A stretch of 17,780 nt of DNA from JAQXDR01 sp038138625 (GTDB taxonomy: Bacteria > Pseudomonadota > Alphaproteobacteria > Rhodobacterales > Rhodobacteraceae). Positions within the stretch are counted from its first letter, which is position 1; every line of letters starts with the position of its first letter. The stretch covers positions 1 to 17,780 of the forward strand of contig JAYQEA010000084.1 in NCBI GenBank assembly GCA_038138625.1, given 5' to 3'. The notes under the pieces were generated by a model. It was not told where the DNA came from and ran no database searches. It was given only the letters and a program-made list of their open reading frames with translations. A program made the position numbers and the translations under genes. Of this stretch, positions 7,300-14,946 are shown in pieces.

Positions 7300-8286
7300 T
7301 CAAACAACCGGACGGGTCGCGATCGTGCCGCGTTCGCGGTACGGGGTGGTGTCATAATGCGCCCGATAGCATTTCGAAAAATGCGACGGTGATGCAAATC
7401 CACAGGCGAGTGCGACATTGATCACGCTCATATCCGTTTGCATCAAAAGGTTGCGGGCTTTTTGAAGGCGAAGTTCCATGTAATACCGCTTTGGGCTGCG
7501 GTTCAGGTAACGCCGGAAGAGACGTTCAAGCTGACGCGTGGACATCCCGACCCGTGCTGCCAGCAACGAGGGGCTGATGGGCTCTTCGATATTGGCTTCC
7601 ATGATCTGGATGACCATTGCTAGTTTTGGGTGGCGTACGCCGATCCGTGTTGGCACCGAAAGCCGTTGTGTGTCTTGGTCTGTGCGGATGGTATTATAAA
7701 CAAGCTGATCGGCAACTGCGTTTGCCAGATCCTCTCCATGCTCTTCGGCCACAATCCGCAACATTAAATCTACCGCAGCTGTCCCGCCCGCCGCCGTGAC
7801 CCGATTTCCATCGCGAACGAAAACGGACTTGGTGATTTCGATTTCGTCAAATTCTTCGGCAAAGCTGTCGTGGTTTTCCCAGTGTATTGTTGCTCGCTTG
7901 CCGTCCAACAACCCGGCGCGCGCCAAAGTATATGCGGCTGTGCATAAGCCGCCCAGTGTGATGCCGCGTCTGGCCTCGCGCCTTAACCAATTGAGCAATC
8001 GCTTTGTTGTACCCGCTTGAACGTCCAGTCCTCCGCATACCAAAGCGGTGTCATCTCGGGATAGCTCGGGCAAATCACAGTCGAGGCGAAACATCGACCC
8101 GGCTGAACAATGAATTTCCTGTCCACCTTCGCCCGTCACGATCCAATCGTAGACATCCCGTCCGGCCATCCGATTTGCGAGACGCAAGGTTTCAATGGCT
8201 GCCGCAAAGCTGAGTAAAGTGAATTGCGGTAGCAGGACAAACACGAATCGGCGCGGTTTGCTGCCTGAACGGGTCGCGTGATCCAT
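7300..8286 (-). CDS. GlxA/GbdR-like AraC-family transcriptional regulator with a DJ-1/PfpI-like domain
   Basis: DNA-binding regulator. Residues about 12-190 form a class I amidotransferase-like (DJ-1/PfpI) sensor domain, with Cys115 in GGLCTAAYTLARAGLLDG at the nucleophile-elbow position, followed by ATIHWENH. Residues about 217-320 form an AraC-type double helix-turn-helix: GVRHPKLAMVIQIME, STRQLERLFRRYLNRSPKRYY, and VALACGFASPSHFSKCYRAH. Overall it resembles GbdR/CdhR, which in Pseudomonas control glycine betaine and carnitine catabolism; no such catabolic genes are nearby, so the effector is unknown. 328 residues, normal. The ATG at 8286 has AGGA seven bases upstream. It is divergent from the DAHP synthase gene, sharing a roughly 190-bp control region; downstream lies the desaturase pseudogene. 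Confidence 0.9.
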   Translation of the reverse strand: MDHATRSGSKPRRFVFVLLPQFTLLSFAAAIETLRLANRMAGRDVYDWIVTGEGGQEIHCSAGSMFRLDCDLPELSRDDTALVCGGLDVQAGTTKRLLNWLRREARRGITLGGLCTAAYTLARAGLLDGKRATIHWENHDSFAEEFDEIEITKSVFVRDGNRVTAAGGTAAVDLMLRIVAEEHGEDLANAVADQLVYNTIRTDQDTQRLSVPTRIGVRHPKLAMVIQIMEANIEEPISPSLLAARVGMSTRQLERLFRRYLNRSPKRYYMELRLQKARNLLMQTDMSVINVALACGFASPSHFSKCYRAHYDTTPYRERGTIATRPVV

Positions 8287-8394
8287 GCCGGAATCCTATT
8301 GGGTTGAAGTCTATAGTGACAGTGCCTAACCATTCCTAGACACAGCTTTACAGAAGGGCAACTGCTCAAAAGCGCTGCAAATGCAAATGCCGGG

Positions 8395-8423
8395 TGGTCT
8401 CTTGTCGCTGGGGCGCATATATA
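8395..8423 (+). promoter_or_regulatory. Weak candidate promoter of the DAHP synthase gene
   Basis: TATATA (8418-8423) in an AT-rich patch, with TGGTCT 17 bp upstream, about 50 bp before the start codon. The -35 match is poor. A direct repeat of GCAAAT lies just upstream (near 8376-8388). Confidence 0.3.
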
Positions 8424-8475
8424 AAACCCACAGGTTCGACAACCGCCTATGGCAACTTATACAAGGATCAAGACG

Positions 8476-9840
8476 ATGACACAGTGGCAGAAATCTGATT
8501 GGCGTGCCAAGCCCCGCATTCAGATGCCTGAATATACCGATCAGGCCGCGCTTCAGTCAGTTGAGGCCCAGCTTGCCAAGTATCCTCCGCTGGTCTTTGC
8601 CGGAGAGGCGCGCAGGCTAAAGACACAGCTTGGGGCTGCTGCACGAGGCGAGGCGTTTTTGCTTCAAGGCGGTGATTGTGCCGAGAGTTTCGAGCAATTC
8701 AGCGCGGACGGCATACGCGACACGTTCAAGGTGTTGTTGCAGATGGCGATTGTGCTGACATACGGTGCAAAGGTGCCTGTGGTGAAACTGGGTCGTATGG
8801 CAGGGCAATTTGCCAAACCCCGCAGTGCCCCAACCGAAACAATCAACGGTGTTGAACTGCCCAGCTATCGCGGTGACATCATTAACGAGCTCGAATTCAC
8901 ACCCTCGGCTCGGATCCCTGATCCGCGTAAAATGCTACAGGCGTACACACAGGCTGCAGCGACGCTGAACCTGTTACGGGCGTTTTCAACGGGTGGATAT
9001 GCTGATGTCCATCAGGTGCACTCATGGACACTTGGCTTTACCGAAAGCGAAAAAGCAACGCGTTACCGCGACATGGCCAACCGTATTAGTGATACACTTG
9101 ATTTCATGAACGCAGCAGGGATCACCAATGACACGGCTCACACCCTGCAATCCGTGGATTTCTACACCAGCCACGAATCGCTTTTGCTGGAATATGAAGA
9201 GGCGCTGACCCGGATGGATTCAACCAGCGGTAACTGGCTGGCTGGCTCTGGTCATATGATCTGGATTGGCGACCGTACCCGACAGCCTGACGGGGCGCAT
9301 GTCGAATTTGCAAGCGGTGTGATGAATCCTGTTGGACTGAAGTGTGGTCCCACCACCACGGCCGACGATCTTAAGGTTTTGATGGCAAAGCTGAACCCTG
9401 ATAATGAAGACGGCAAGCTGACGCTGATCGCACGGTTTGGCGCTGGCAAAGTCGGCGAACATCTCCCCCGTTTGGTGCAAACCGTCAAGGAAGAAGGCGC
9501 CAACGTGCTATGGGTTTGTGATGCAATGCACGGCAATACGATCAAATCTGGGACTGGCTATAAAACAAGACCGTTTGACTCGGTTCTGCGCGAGGTTCGT
9601 GAATTCTTTAGCGTTCATCGTGCCGAAGGAACGATTCCAGGCGGTGTGCATTTTGAGATGACAGGTCAAGACGTTACAGAATGCACAGGTGGCGTACACA
9701 GTTTGACGGATGAGGATTTGAGCGATCGGTATCACACAGCGTGTGACCCGCGGCTGAATGCCAGCCAGTCGTTGGAATTGGCATTTCTTGTGGCAGAAGA
9801 ACTGACGCAGGCGCGGATGGCGCAGAAAGCTGCATCTTAA
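8476..9840 (+). CDS. Class II 3-deoxy-7-phosphoheptulonate (DAHP) synthase
   Basis: First enzyme of the shikimate pathway: condenses phosphoenolpyruvate and erythrose 4-phosphate to DAHP in the cytoplasm. 454 residues, typical of the class II (plant/Mycobacterium AroAII) type, unrelated in sequence to E. coli AroF/G/H. Motifs: LLQGGDCAESF at 62-72, GRMAGQFAKPRS, YRGDIIN, GLKCGPTT, WVCDAMHGNT and FEMTGQDVTECTGG. The four expected metal ligands are present, Cys68, His352, Glu394 and Asp424, with spacings nearly identical to those of the M. tuberculosis enzyme. I chose the ATG at 8476 because AAGGA lies eight bases upstream; the ATG at 8449 has no ribosome site. Monocistronic; the next plus-strand gene is almost 1 kb away. 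Confidence 0.96.
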   Translation: MTQWQKSDWRAKPRIQMPEYTDQAALQSVEAQLAKYPPLVFAGEARRLKTQLGAAARGEAFLLQGGDCAESFEQFSADGIRDTFKVLLQMAIVLTYGAKVPVVKLGRMAGQFAKPRSAPTETINGVELPSYRGDIINELEFTPSARIPDPRKMLQAYTQAAATLNLLRAFSTGGYADVHQVHSWTLGFTESEKATRYRDMANRISDTLDFMNAAGITNDTAHTLQSVDFYTSHESLLLEYEEALTRMDSTSGNWLAGSGHMIWIGDRTRQPDGAHVEFASGVMNPVGLKCGPTTTADDLKVLMAKLNPDNEDGKLTLIARFGAGKVGEHLPRLVQTVKEEGANVLWVCDAMHGNTIKSGTGYKTRPFDSVLREVREFFSVHRAEGTIPGGVHFEMTGQDVTECTGGVHSLTDEDLSDRYHTACDPRLNASQSLELAFLVAEELTQARMAQKAAS

Positions 9841-9853
9841 ACAGACGCGTTCC

Positions 9854-9886
9854 CCTCTTCTTTTACGCGTTGCGACATGGAAGAGG
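9854..9886. other. Inverted repeat between convergent genes
   Basis: CCTCTTC (9854-9860) can pair with GAAGAGG (9880-9886) across a 19-base loop, in the 89-bp gap between the convergent DAHP synthase and PAS genes. ACGCGT occurs twice, 20 bp apart, within and beside it. There is no T-tract, so termination is only a guess. Confidence 0.25.
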
Positions 9887-9929
9887 AGACGTAGGCCCGT
9901 CTTGGCGAGCGTGGTTCATTGGGGACAGT

Positions 9930-10562
9930 CTAATCCTTTGAAACAATCAGCCTGAGATAATCAGCTTTCGGTTTGTCCGACACATCGACAGGGTTTGGCA
10001 TGTCCTGTGGCTCGCCCTGTGTTTGCTGAGGAAATGACACGGACCGGACCCGTACGTTGGTAATGTCGAACCGGCGCGGTGCACGGTGAATACGTCCATG
10101 TGTGACCATACATCCGAGCACGCGTGTGACATCACCCAAATCTGATCGCATGGGCAAAAGCACCATTTCCCCTGTCATTTGAGATGGCCCATCGCTGCTG
10201 ACTTCCATATGTATAATAGCCGGTTCATTGAACAGTTTGTCTGTTGCATCGGCCAATATTTTTCGCGAATCCGCCGTGAAAAGGCATGCCAACGGCATTC
10301 CGGACACAGACATGCCCATCAGGTCGCTCAGGTGATTGCCGGTTACGCGAAGACGCGACATTGTGCTGGTGACCCGTTCGGCGATAAAGCAATACTCCAA
10401 CGCGTTTTGGATTGCACGAGGATCAACCGCGCTGCGCATAGGTATTTCGCCATCGCGAAGCAGGCTGCCCCAGTAATTTTCCACTTCGCGTTGAGGCGCA
10501 GTTTCCTGTCCTCGGATATGCCGCGCCAGAGAAACGACGTTGTTACGATCACGATTTGACAA
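9930..10562 (-). CDS. PAS_5 (DUF1457) domain protein
   Basis: 210 residues. The region from about 22 to 160 matches the PAS_5/DUF1457 pattern widespread in alphaproteobacteria: YWGSLLRDGEIPMRSAVDP, LEYCFIAERV, RLRVTGNHLSDLMGMSVSGMPL, and then a beta strand pair with GEMVLLPMRSD and VLGCMVTHGR. No output domain is seen; the C-terminal 50 residues look disordered. Function in this family is not established for most members; a sensory or regulatory role is presumed from the PAS-like fold. The start is a TTG at 10562, chosen because GAGG lies eight bases before it and MSNRDRNNVVSLARHIR is a plausible start; no ATG lies near. It is divergent from yicC, with about 230 bp between. Confidence 0.85.
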   Translation of the reverse strand: MSNRDRNNVVSLARHIRGQETAPQREVENYWGSLLRDGEIPMRSAVDPRAIQNALEYCFIAERVTSTMSRLRVTGNHLSDLMGMSVSGMPLACLFTADSRKILADATDKLFNEPAIIHMEVSSDGPSQMTGEMVLLPMRSDLGDVTRVLGCMVTHGRIHRAPRRFDITNVRVRSVSFPQQTQGEPQDMPNPVDVSDKPKADYLRLIVSKD

Positions 10563-10601
10563 TGTTTCGGCCTCTTCAAGTTGCGCGCCATGTTAATCAG
10601 C

Positions 10602-10619
10602 CGAAGTGCTTCCACTTCG
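10602..10619. other. Tetraloop hairpin in the divergent PAS/yicC spacer
   Basis: CGAAGTG and CACTTCG pair perfectly around a 4-base CTTC loop, 40 bp upstream of the PAS gene start and 178 bp before yicC. No T-tract follows. It could be an operator or a leader element; role unknown. Confidence 0.3.
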
Positions 10620-10796
10620 CCGCACATTTGCTACGAATTTGCTTTTAATCTTTGTACTCCGAATCTTTAGGATTTTCTTTATCCAAGTTGCAAAATGGTT
10701 AATGCCACAAGACGTGCGTGGCTCGCTGTTTGTCCTCTTGGGCTTGCCATCACTCGAAAAGGCGGGATAGTTCATGGCTTTCAGAAGGGGAACGCA

Positions 10797-11687
10797 ATGC
10801 GCCAATCAATGACGGGGTTTGCCAACAAGCAAGGGGAAGGCCACGGGCTACGCTGGAGTTGGGAACTGCGCGGCGTCAACGCCAAGGGCTTGGATCTCCG
10901 CGTACGTGTGCCCGACTGGATCGAAGGGTTAGAGGCCGGTTTGCGCAAGATCCTGTCTACCCACATCAGCCGTGGAAGCGTAACCGTTGGATTGCGTATG
11001 AATGCGTCGGGTGAACGTGCGTCTGTTTTGCGGTTGGATCTAGTACAGATGGATGCTGTGCTGGAGGCTTTTGCAACCTTGGAAGCCGAGGCTGCCGACC
11101 GGGGCCTACATCTTGCACCCTCTACCGCGGCGGATTTGTTGGGCCAACGCGGGGTCATGGAATTGGCAGTCGATGAAGCTGATCCCAAAATGCTATGTGC
11201 TGAGCTTTTGTCGGAATTTGAAGAAGTCGCCAAAGCTTTTGTGGATATGCGTCGCAGCGAGGGGGCGGCCCTTGCCGATATTTTGCAGCGTCAACTTAAG
11301 GAAATGGACGTTTTGGTGTCGCGGGCCGAAACAGAGGTAGAGCACCGCCGTGATGCACAAAAGGAACGACTATCGCAGGCTTTACAACGTGTTACGCTGG
11401 TCAGCGACATCGACCCTGACCGTATTGCACAGGAACTCGCTTTGATTTCTGTCAAATCCGATGTCACCGAAGAAATTGATCGATTGCGGAGCCATATCGC
11501 GGCCGCGTATGTTCTGGTATCGGATCCAAAGCCTGTGGGACGAAAGCTGGATTTTTTAATGCAAGAATTCAACCGCGAAGCCAACACCTTGTGTTCCAAG
11601 GCGCAATCATCTGGGTTAACAACCGTTGGCTTAGAGATGAAGACCCTTATCGATCAAATGCGTGAACAAGTCCAGAATGTGGAGTAA
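10797..11687 (+). CDS. yicC: YicC/YloC family endoribonuclease
   Basis: Conserved bacterial protein; E. coli YicC has been shown to be a ribonuclease acting in RNA decay. 296 residues from the ATG at 10797, normal length. The start MRQSMTGFA is the family hallmark and AGAAGGGG lies six bases upstream; the frame is open further upstream without a ribosome site. N-terminal YicC domain (about 1-155, with WELRGVNAKGLDLRVRVPDW), and C-terminal DUF1732 (about 210-296), with VKSDVTEEIDRLRSHI, GRKLDFLMQEFNREANTLCSK and EMKTLIDQMREQVQNVE. It is followed at once by gmk, an arrangement frequent in bacteria, so the two are surely co-transcribed. Confidence 0.95.
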   Translation: MRQSMTGFANKQGEGHGLRWSWELRGVNAKGLDLRVRVPDWIEGLEAGLRKILSTHISRGSVTVGLRMNASGERASVLRLDLVQMDAVLEAFATLEAEAADRGLHLAPSTAADLLGQRGVMELAVDEADPKMLCAELLSEFEEVAKAFVDMRRSEGAALADILQRQLKEMDVLVSRAETEVEHRRDAQKERLSQALQRVTLVSDIDPDRIAQELALISVKSDVTEEIDRLRSHIAAAYVLVSDPKPVGRKLDFLMQEFNREANTLCSKAQSSGLTTVGLEMKTLIDQMREQVQNVE

Positions 11688-11690
11688 ATG

Positions 11691-12335
11691 ATGAGCACCC
11701 GTCGTGGTCTTTTGATCATCCTGTCCTCACCGTCCGGAGCGGGAAAATCCACATTGGCGCGTCGATTGATGACGTGGGACCAAAGTCTCAGCTTTTCTGT
11801 TTCGGCAACGACGCGCAAACCACGGTCTGGAGAGCAACACGGGCGCGAATATTTGTTCCTTTCTCAGGATGCCTTTAAAGCGCAGGTCGCTGATGGTCAG
11901 ATGTTGGAACATGCACATGTGTTTGGTAATTTTTACGGATCGCCCGCAGGTCCGGTGAAGGACAGCATCGAGGCCGGACGCGATGTTCTTTTTGATGTGG
12001 ATTGGCAAGGAGAGCAGCAGATCCGAAACAGTGGCCTTGGAAAATTCGCTCTGTCAATTTTCCTGCTGCCACCTTCGATCGCAGAACTGCGCCGGCGTTT
12101 AGAAAGCCGTGATCAGGATACTTCCGAGGTCATTGCAAAGCGTATGCAAAAAAGCTGGGACGAAATCAGCCACTGGAGCGCATATGATTATGTCCTGGTC
12201 AACGACGATCTTGATGCCACAGAGAGACGCTTGCGCACGATTGTCGAAGCCGAACGCATGCGGCGTGACCAGCAGCCGACCTTGACAGCCCATGTGCGCA
12301 GCCTGCAGCAGGAATTTCTAGAGGGACAGAAATGA
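11691..12335 (+). CDS. gmk: Guanylate kinase
   Basis: Phosphorylates GMP to GDP with ATP in the cytoplasm. 214 residues, normal. P-loop SPSGAGKS at about 13-20; the GMP-binding part is visible as SVSATTRKPRSGEQHGREY (about 37-55) and EHAHVFGNFYGSP (about 73-85); the lid region follows at RRRLESRDQDTSEVIAKRM; DYVLVNDD is the conserved beta strand end. There are two adjacent ATGs (11688 and 11691): the second is preferred because GGAG inside the yicC stop region lies six bases before it, against three for the first. Translationally coupled to yicC upstream and, by an ATGA overlap, to the gamma carbonic anhydrase gene downstream. Confidence 0.97.
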   Translation: MSTRRGLLIILSSPSGAGKSTLARRLMTWDQSLSFSVSATTRKPRSGEQHGREYLFLSQDAFKAQVADGQMLEHAHVFGNFYGSPAGPVKDSIEAGRDVLFDVDWQGEQQIRNSGLGKFALSIFLLPPSIAELRRRLESRDQDTSEVIAKRMQKSWDEISHWSAYDYVLVNDDLDATERRLRTIVEAERMRRDQQPTLTAHVRSLQQEFLEGQK

Positions 12336-12859
12336 CGATTTATTCTTTAGATGGTCTAGCACCTGAAATTGCAGCGGATGCCTGGATTGCGCCAGACGCC
12401 AATGTTATTGGGAACGTCGTGATCAAAAGCGCAGCCAGCATTTGGTTTTGTTCCACGATAAGGGGTGACAACGAAACAATAACCGTGGGCGTGGGCAGCA
12501 ATGTGCAGGAAAACTGTGTCCTGCATACAGACATTGGTTTTCCGTTGAGCATCGGCGCAGGATGTACGATTGGACACAAGGTCATGCTGCACGGGTGTCA
12601 TATTGGGGACAATAGTCTGATTGGAATGGGAGCAACGATTCTAAACGGTGCGAGAATCGGCCGGAATTGCCTAATTGGGGCCGGTGCTTTGATTACCGAA
12701 GGCAAGGAAATCCCGGATGGATCACTGGTCATGGGGATGCCCGGAAAGGTGGTGCGTGCGCTGGATGACGCTGCGATCGAGGGGTTAAGGCTTTCTGCTC
12801 AGGTGTATCAGGCCAACAGCCAAAGATTTGCGGCCGGGCTTCGGAAAGTTCAGGTTTGA
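12332..12859 (+). CDS. Gamma carbonic anhydrase family protein (left-handed beta-helix)
   Basis: 175 residues of hexapeptide repeats forming a left-handed beta-helix, of the kind also called YrdA/PaaY/CaiE-like. The three zinc ligands of gamma carbonic anhydrases are present: His65 (VLHTD), His82 (IGHK) and His87 (MLHGC). The catalytic context DNETITVG and QENCVLHTD, then LIGMGATILNGARIG and LIGAGALITEGK, are standard. Activity as carbonic anhydrase is not proven for most bacterial relatives, so a true hydratase or a metal-binding scaffold are both possible. The ATG overlaps the gmk stop as ATGA. Last gene of the yicC-gmk operon; the next strong terminator is 180 bp downstream. Confidence 0.93.
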   Translation: MTIYSLDGLAPEIAADAWIAPDANVIGNVVIKSAASIWFCSTIRGDNETITVGVGSNVQENCVLHTDIGFPLSIGAGCTIGHKVMLHGCHIGDNSLIGMGATILNGARIGRNCLIGAGALITEGKEIPDGSLVMGMPGKVVRALDDAAIEGLRLSAQVYQANSQRFAAGLRKVQV

Positions 12860-12914
12860 CAAGAGCTTGATGCTTTTGATTGACGCGGTTGTCAGACCGA
12901 GCGTTCTACAAAAG

Positions 12915-12944
12915 TTTCCTTTAAGTTAATTCCAAAAAGATAAT
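12915..12944 (+). promoter_or_regulatory. Weak candidate promoter upstream of the GTA cluster
   Basis: GATAAT (12939-12944) is a good -10 match, with TTTCCT 18 bp upstream as a poor -35, in an AT-rich patch just after the gamma carbonic anhydrase gene. A start near 12951 would give a leader of about 125 nt ending in the intrinsic terminator at 13040-13074. TTAAGTTAA in the spacer recalls CtrA half-sites but lacks the seven-base spacing of a full CtrA site. Confidence 0.3.
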
Positions 12945-13039
12945 AGTTTCCAGACGGTTACACCTATGTCGCGATGGCCGGAATTTGACAGGCCGCACGG
13001 TCGAAGATAGAGTTTATGGCATGCTGGACGAATTGGGCA

Positions 13040-13074
13040 AACGGCCCCGGGGGTAACCCCGGAGGTCGTTTTTT
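13040..13074 (+). terminator. Strong intrinsic terminator 52 bp before the GTA g1 gene
   Basis: A 13-bp stem (AACGGCCCCGGGG at 13040-13052 with CCCCGG-A-GGTCGTT at 13057-13070, one bulged A and one G-U pair) is capped by a GTAA loop of the stable GNRA class and runs into six T (13069-13074). It is an almost textbook rho-independent terminator. It could end yicC-gmk-carbonic anhydrase transcripts, end a short RNA, or act inside the GTA leader; the sequence alone does not decide. Confidence 0.88.
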
Positions 13075-13126
13075 AATGTCGTTGGACGGAGATCCATAAC
13101 AGCCAAAAAAAAGGCAAGACGAGCAG

Positions 13127-13465
13127 ATGACCTTGATCAAAATCGAAGAGCGCGCTTCGGCGCTGGAAGACGAATGCCAGAAAATCGCACAGATGCTGGC
13201 GGATATGGTCGAAGACCTTGAAGAGCTCCGAAAGAGAGCTCGGACTGGAGAGGCTACCAAGAAGGATGGCAACGCTGTGTTGTCAGAACTTCGCTATTGG
13301 CTGCGTGCAGCCCGAGAAACGGAGAAAGAACTTGACCAAATTAACCGACAAAACTCCGGCGTTGCCGGAGACTACGGGCTCGACCTTGACATCGCACGCG
13401 TTGAGATCGGGTGCCGCTTGGCTCGGATCCGAACCTGCTGCGACGCGGGACGCCTTCCTGGCTGA
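13127..13465 (+). CDS. GTA g1, small terminase subunit (TerS-like)
   Basis: 112 residues. Nearly all alpha-helical: ALEDECQKIAQMLADMVEDLEELRKRARTGEAT (about 12-44) is coiled-coil-like, followed by VLSELRYWLRAARETEKELDQ and a C-terminal helix LDLDIARVEIGCRLARIR. It matches the gene transfer agent g1 proteins of Rhodobacterales, shown in R. capsulatus to act as the small terminase that helps the large subunit package DNA. The function call rests on this pattern plus its place directly before terL at the head of the cluster. The ribosome site is weak (an AAGG 15 bases before the ATG). The last 134 bases overlap terL if terL begins at its TTG; both frames look genuine there. Confidence 0.8.
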   Translation: MTLIKIEERASALEDECQKIAQMLADMVEDLEELRKRARTGEATKKDGNAVLSELRYWLRAARETEKELDQINRQNSGVAGDYGLDLDIARVEIGCRLARIRTCCDAGRLPG

Positions 13466-14744
13466 ACTGGGTGAGGGAGAGCTTTTAGCTCTCCCTTTTC
13501 TTTTTGAATTCTGGGCCCTGCCGCATCAATTGCCGCCGCAGGGCAATTGGCGGTCTTGGGTGATCATGGGAGGACGCGGCGCAGGAAAAACCCGTGCGGG
13601 TTCGGAATGGGTTCGTTCCATGGTCGAGGGCGCACGCCCCTTGGATAAAGGCCAAGCCAAACGGGTGGCGCTTGTCGGAGAGACCCTCGATCAGGTGCGT
13701 GAGGTCATGGTGTTTGGCGAAAGCGGGATCCTTGCGTGTTCTCCGCCAGACCGGCGTCCAACATGGAGTGCAACGCGGCGTTGCCTGACATGGCCCAACG
13801 GAGCCGAGGCTATGGCCTTTTCGGCCCATGATCCCGAGGGTTTGCGAGGCCCACAGTTTGATGCAGCCTGGGTGGACGAGTTGGCCAAATGGAAAAAGGC
13901 TGGCGATACATGGGATATGTTGCAGTTTGCCTTGCGGCTTGGTGATCGTCCCCAAGTGTGTGTCACGACCACCCCACGATCAGTTCCGACATTACGGCAA
14001 TTGTTGAACAGTCCGTCGACAGTTGTGACCCATGCACCGACCGAAGCGAACCGTGCCAATCTGGCCGACAGTTTTCTGGAAGAGGTTCGCGCACGTTATG
14101 CAGGGACACGTCTTGGTCGTCAGGAATTGGACGGCGTTTTGGTGGAAGAGGCGGAAGGCGCATTATGGCGTGCCGATGACCTTGATACGGCACGTTTAAA
14201 GGCTGCGCCCCAGTTTGACAGGGTTCTAGTTGCCGTCGATCCCCCTGTGACCGGTCACAAGGGATCGGACGCCTGTGGAATAGTCGTCGTAGGGGCGGTT
14301 ATGCAGGGCGCACCACAAGATTGGCGCGCCGTGGTTTTAGAGGATGCAACTGTTCAGGGTGTCGGACCAACGGCTTGGGCTCGCCGTGCGATAACGGCCA
14401 TGGAAAAATGGGGTGGCGATCGTTTGGTCGCAGAGGTCAATCAGGGTGGGGATCTCGTGGAAACTGTTTTGCGGCAGGTGGATCCGCTGGTGCCGTTGAC
14501 CAAGGTCCATGCGTCTAAGGGTAAAGTCGCGCGTGCGGAACCGGTCGCGGCTCTATACGAGCAGGGACGGGTGTCGCATCTGGCCGGTTTGGATGTGCTA
14601 GAGGATCAGATGACCCGCATGACATTAAAAGGGTATGAGGGCAAGGGCAGCCCGGATCGCGTTGATGCTCTGGTCTGGGCTTTGACCGAAGCGCTTATCG
14701 TGCCAGTGGCCAAGTGGCGACAACCAAGACTTCGTTCAATCTAA
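13332..14744 (+). CDS. GTA g2, large terminase (TerL): packaging ATPase and nuclease
   Basis: DNA packaging motor of the gene transfer agent. 470 residues from the TTG at 13332. N-terminal ATPase: FLFEFWALPHQLPP, Walker A GGRGAGKT at 80-87, WVDE with Walker B Asp182 and Glu183. C-terminal RNase H-like nuclease: first metal Asp303 in VLVAVDPP, and Asp445 in GSPDRVDALVWAL near the end. The TTG has GGAG exactly seven bases upstream, the best ribosome site; TTG at 13401 is an alternative, and an ATG 114 bases before 13332 lies deep inside g1. The opening residues up to about 40 are variable in the family, so the start is not certain. In GTAs the enzyme packages host DNA at random by headful cutting. 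Neighbours: g1 before, portal after a 202-bp spacer. Confidence 0.93.
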   Translation: MTKLTDKTPALPETTGSTLTSHALRSGAAWLGSEPAATRDAFLAELGEGELLALPFLFEFWALPHQLPPQGNWRSWVIMGGRGAGKTRAGSEWVRSMVEGARPLDKGQAKRVALVGETLDQVREVMVFGESGILACSPPDRRPTWSATRRCLTWPNGAEAMAFSAHDPEGLRGPQFDAAWVDELAKWKKAGDTWDMLQFALRLGDRPQVCVTTTPRSVPTLRQLLNSPSTVVTHAPTEANRANLADSFLEEVRARYAGTRLGRQELDGVLVEEAEGALWRADDLDTARLKAAPQFDRVLVAVDPPVTGHKGSDACGIVVVGAVMQGAPQDWRAVVLEDATVQGVGPTAWARRAITAMEKWGGDRLVAEVNQGGDLVETVLRQVDPLVPLTKVHASKGKVARAEPVAALYEQGRVSHLAGLDVLEDQMTRMTLKGYEGKGSPDRVDALVWALTEALIVPVAKWRQPRLRSI

Positions 14745-14806
14745 TACAGATAAATCTTGGATAATGGGTCATATGGATTTTAGGAAAAATTACTCAAGTA
14801 TCTGTA
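14745..14806. repeat. Imperfect inverted repeat at the start of the AT-rich terL-portal spacer
   Basis: TACAGATA (14745-14752) and TATCTGTA (14799-14806) are perfect inverses; after a 3-base bulge, CTTG (14756-14759) and CAAG (14795-14798) extend the pairing around a 35-base loop. The left arm touches the terL stop codon. The first 90 or so bases of the spacer are clearly more AT-rich than the surrounding genes. No poly-T follows on the plus strand. Confidence 0.45.
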
Positions 14807-14946
14807 ATAAATAAAGAAAAAATCATTGTTGCGCGGTGCGTACTTTGCCGTTCGGTTGCCTCAAGTGCTTTTAAACATTTGGGGCGATTGTTCTTGCTAC
14901 CGACCGGGCGGTCCCCGGAAAGAGTTAAGCGACAAGGAGACGCCGC

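Noticed and set aside
12921..12931. CtrA binding site before the GTA cluster
   Set aside because: TTAAGTTAA has only one base between TTAA units; a full site needs seven. I found no TTAA-N7-TTAA in this spacer.
12964..13272. Minus-strand frame of 102 codons across the GTA terminator and g1
   Set aside because: Antisense to g1, which has clear coiled-coil structure, and it crosses the terminator hairpin; low-complexity Ser-rich product.
13485..13955. Minus-strand frame of 156 codons inside terL
   Set aside because: Shadow of the TerL ATPase domain; no ribosome site or family features.
14745..14806. Intrinsic terminator after terL
   Set aside because: The inverted repeat has a 35-base loop and is followed by A-rich, not T-rich, sequence on the plus strand.
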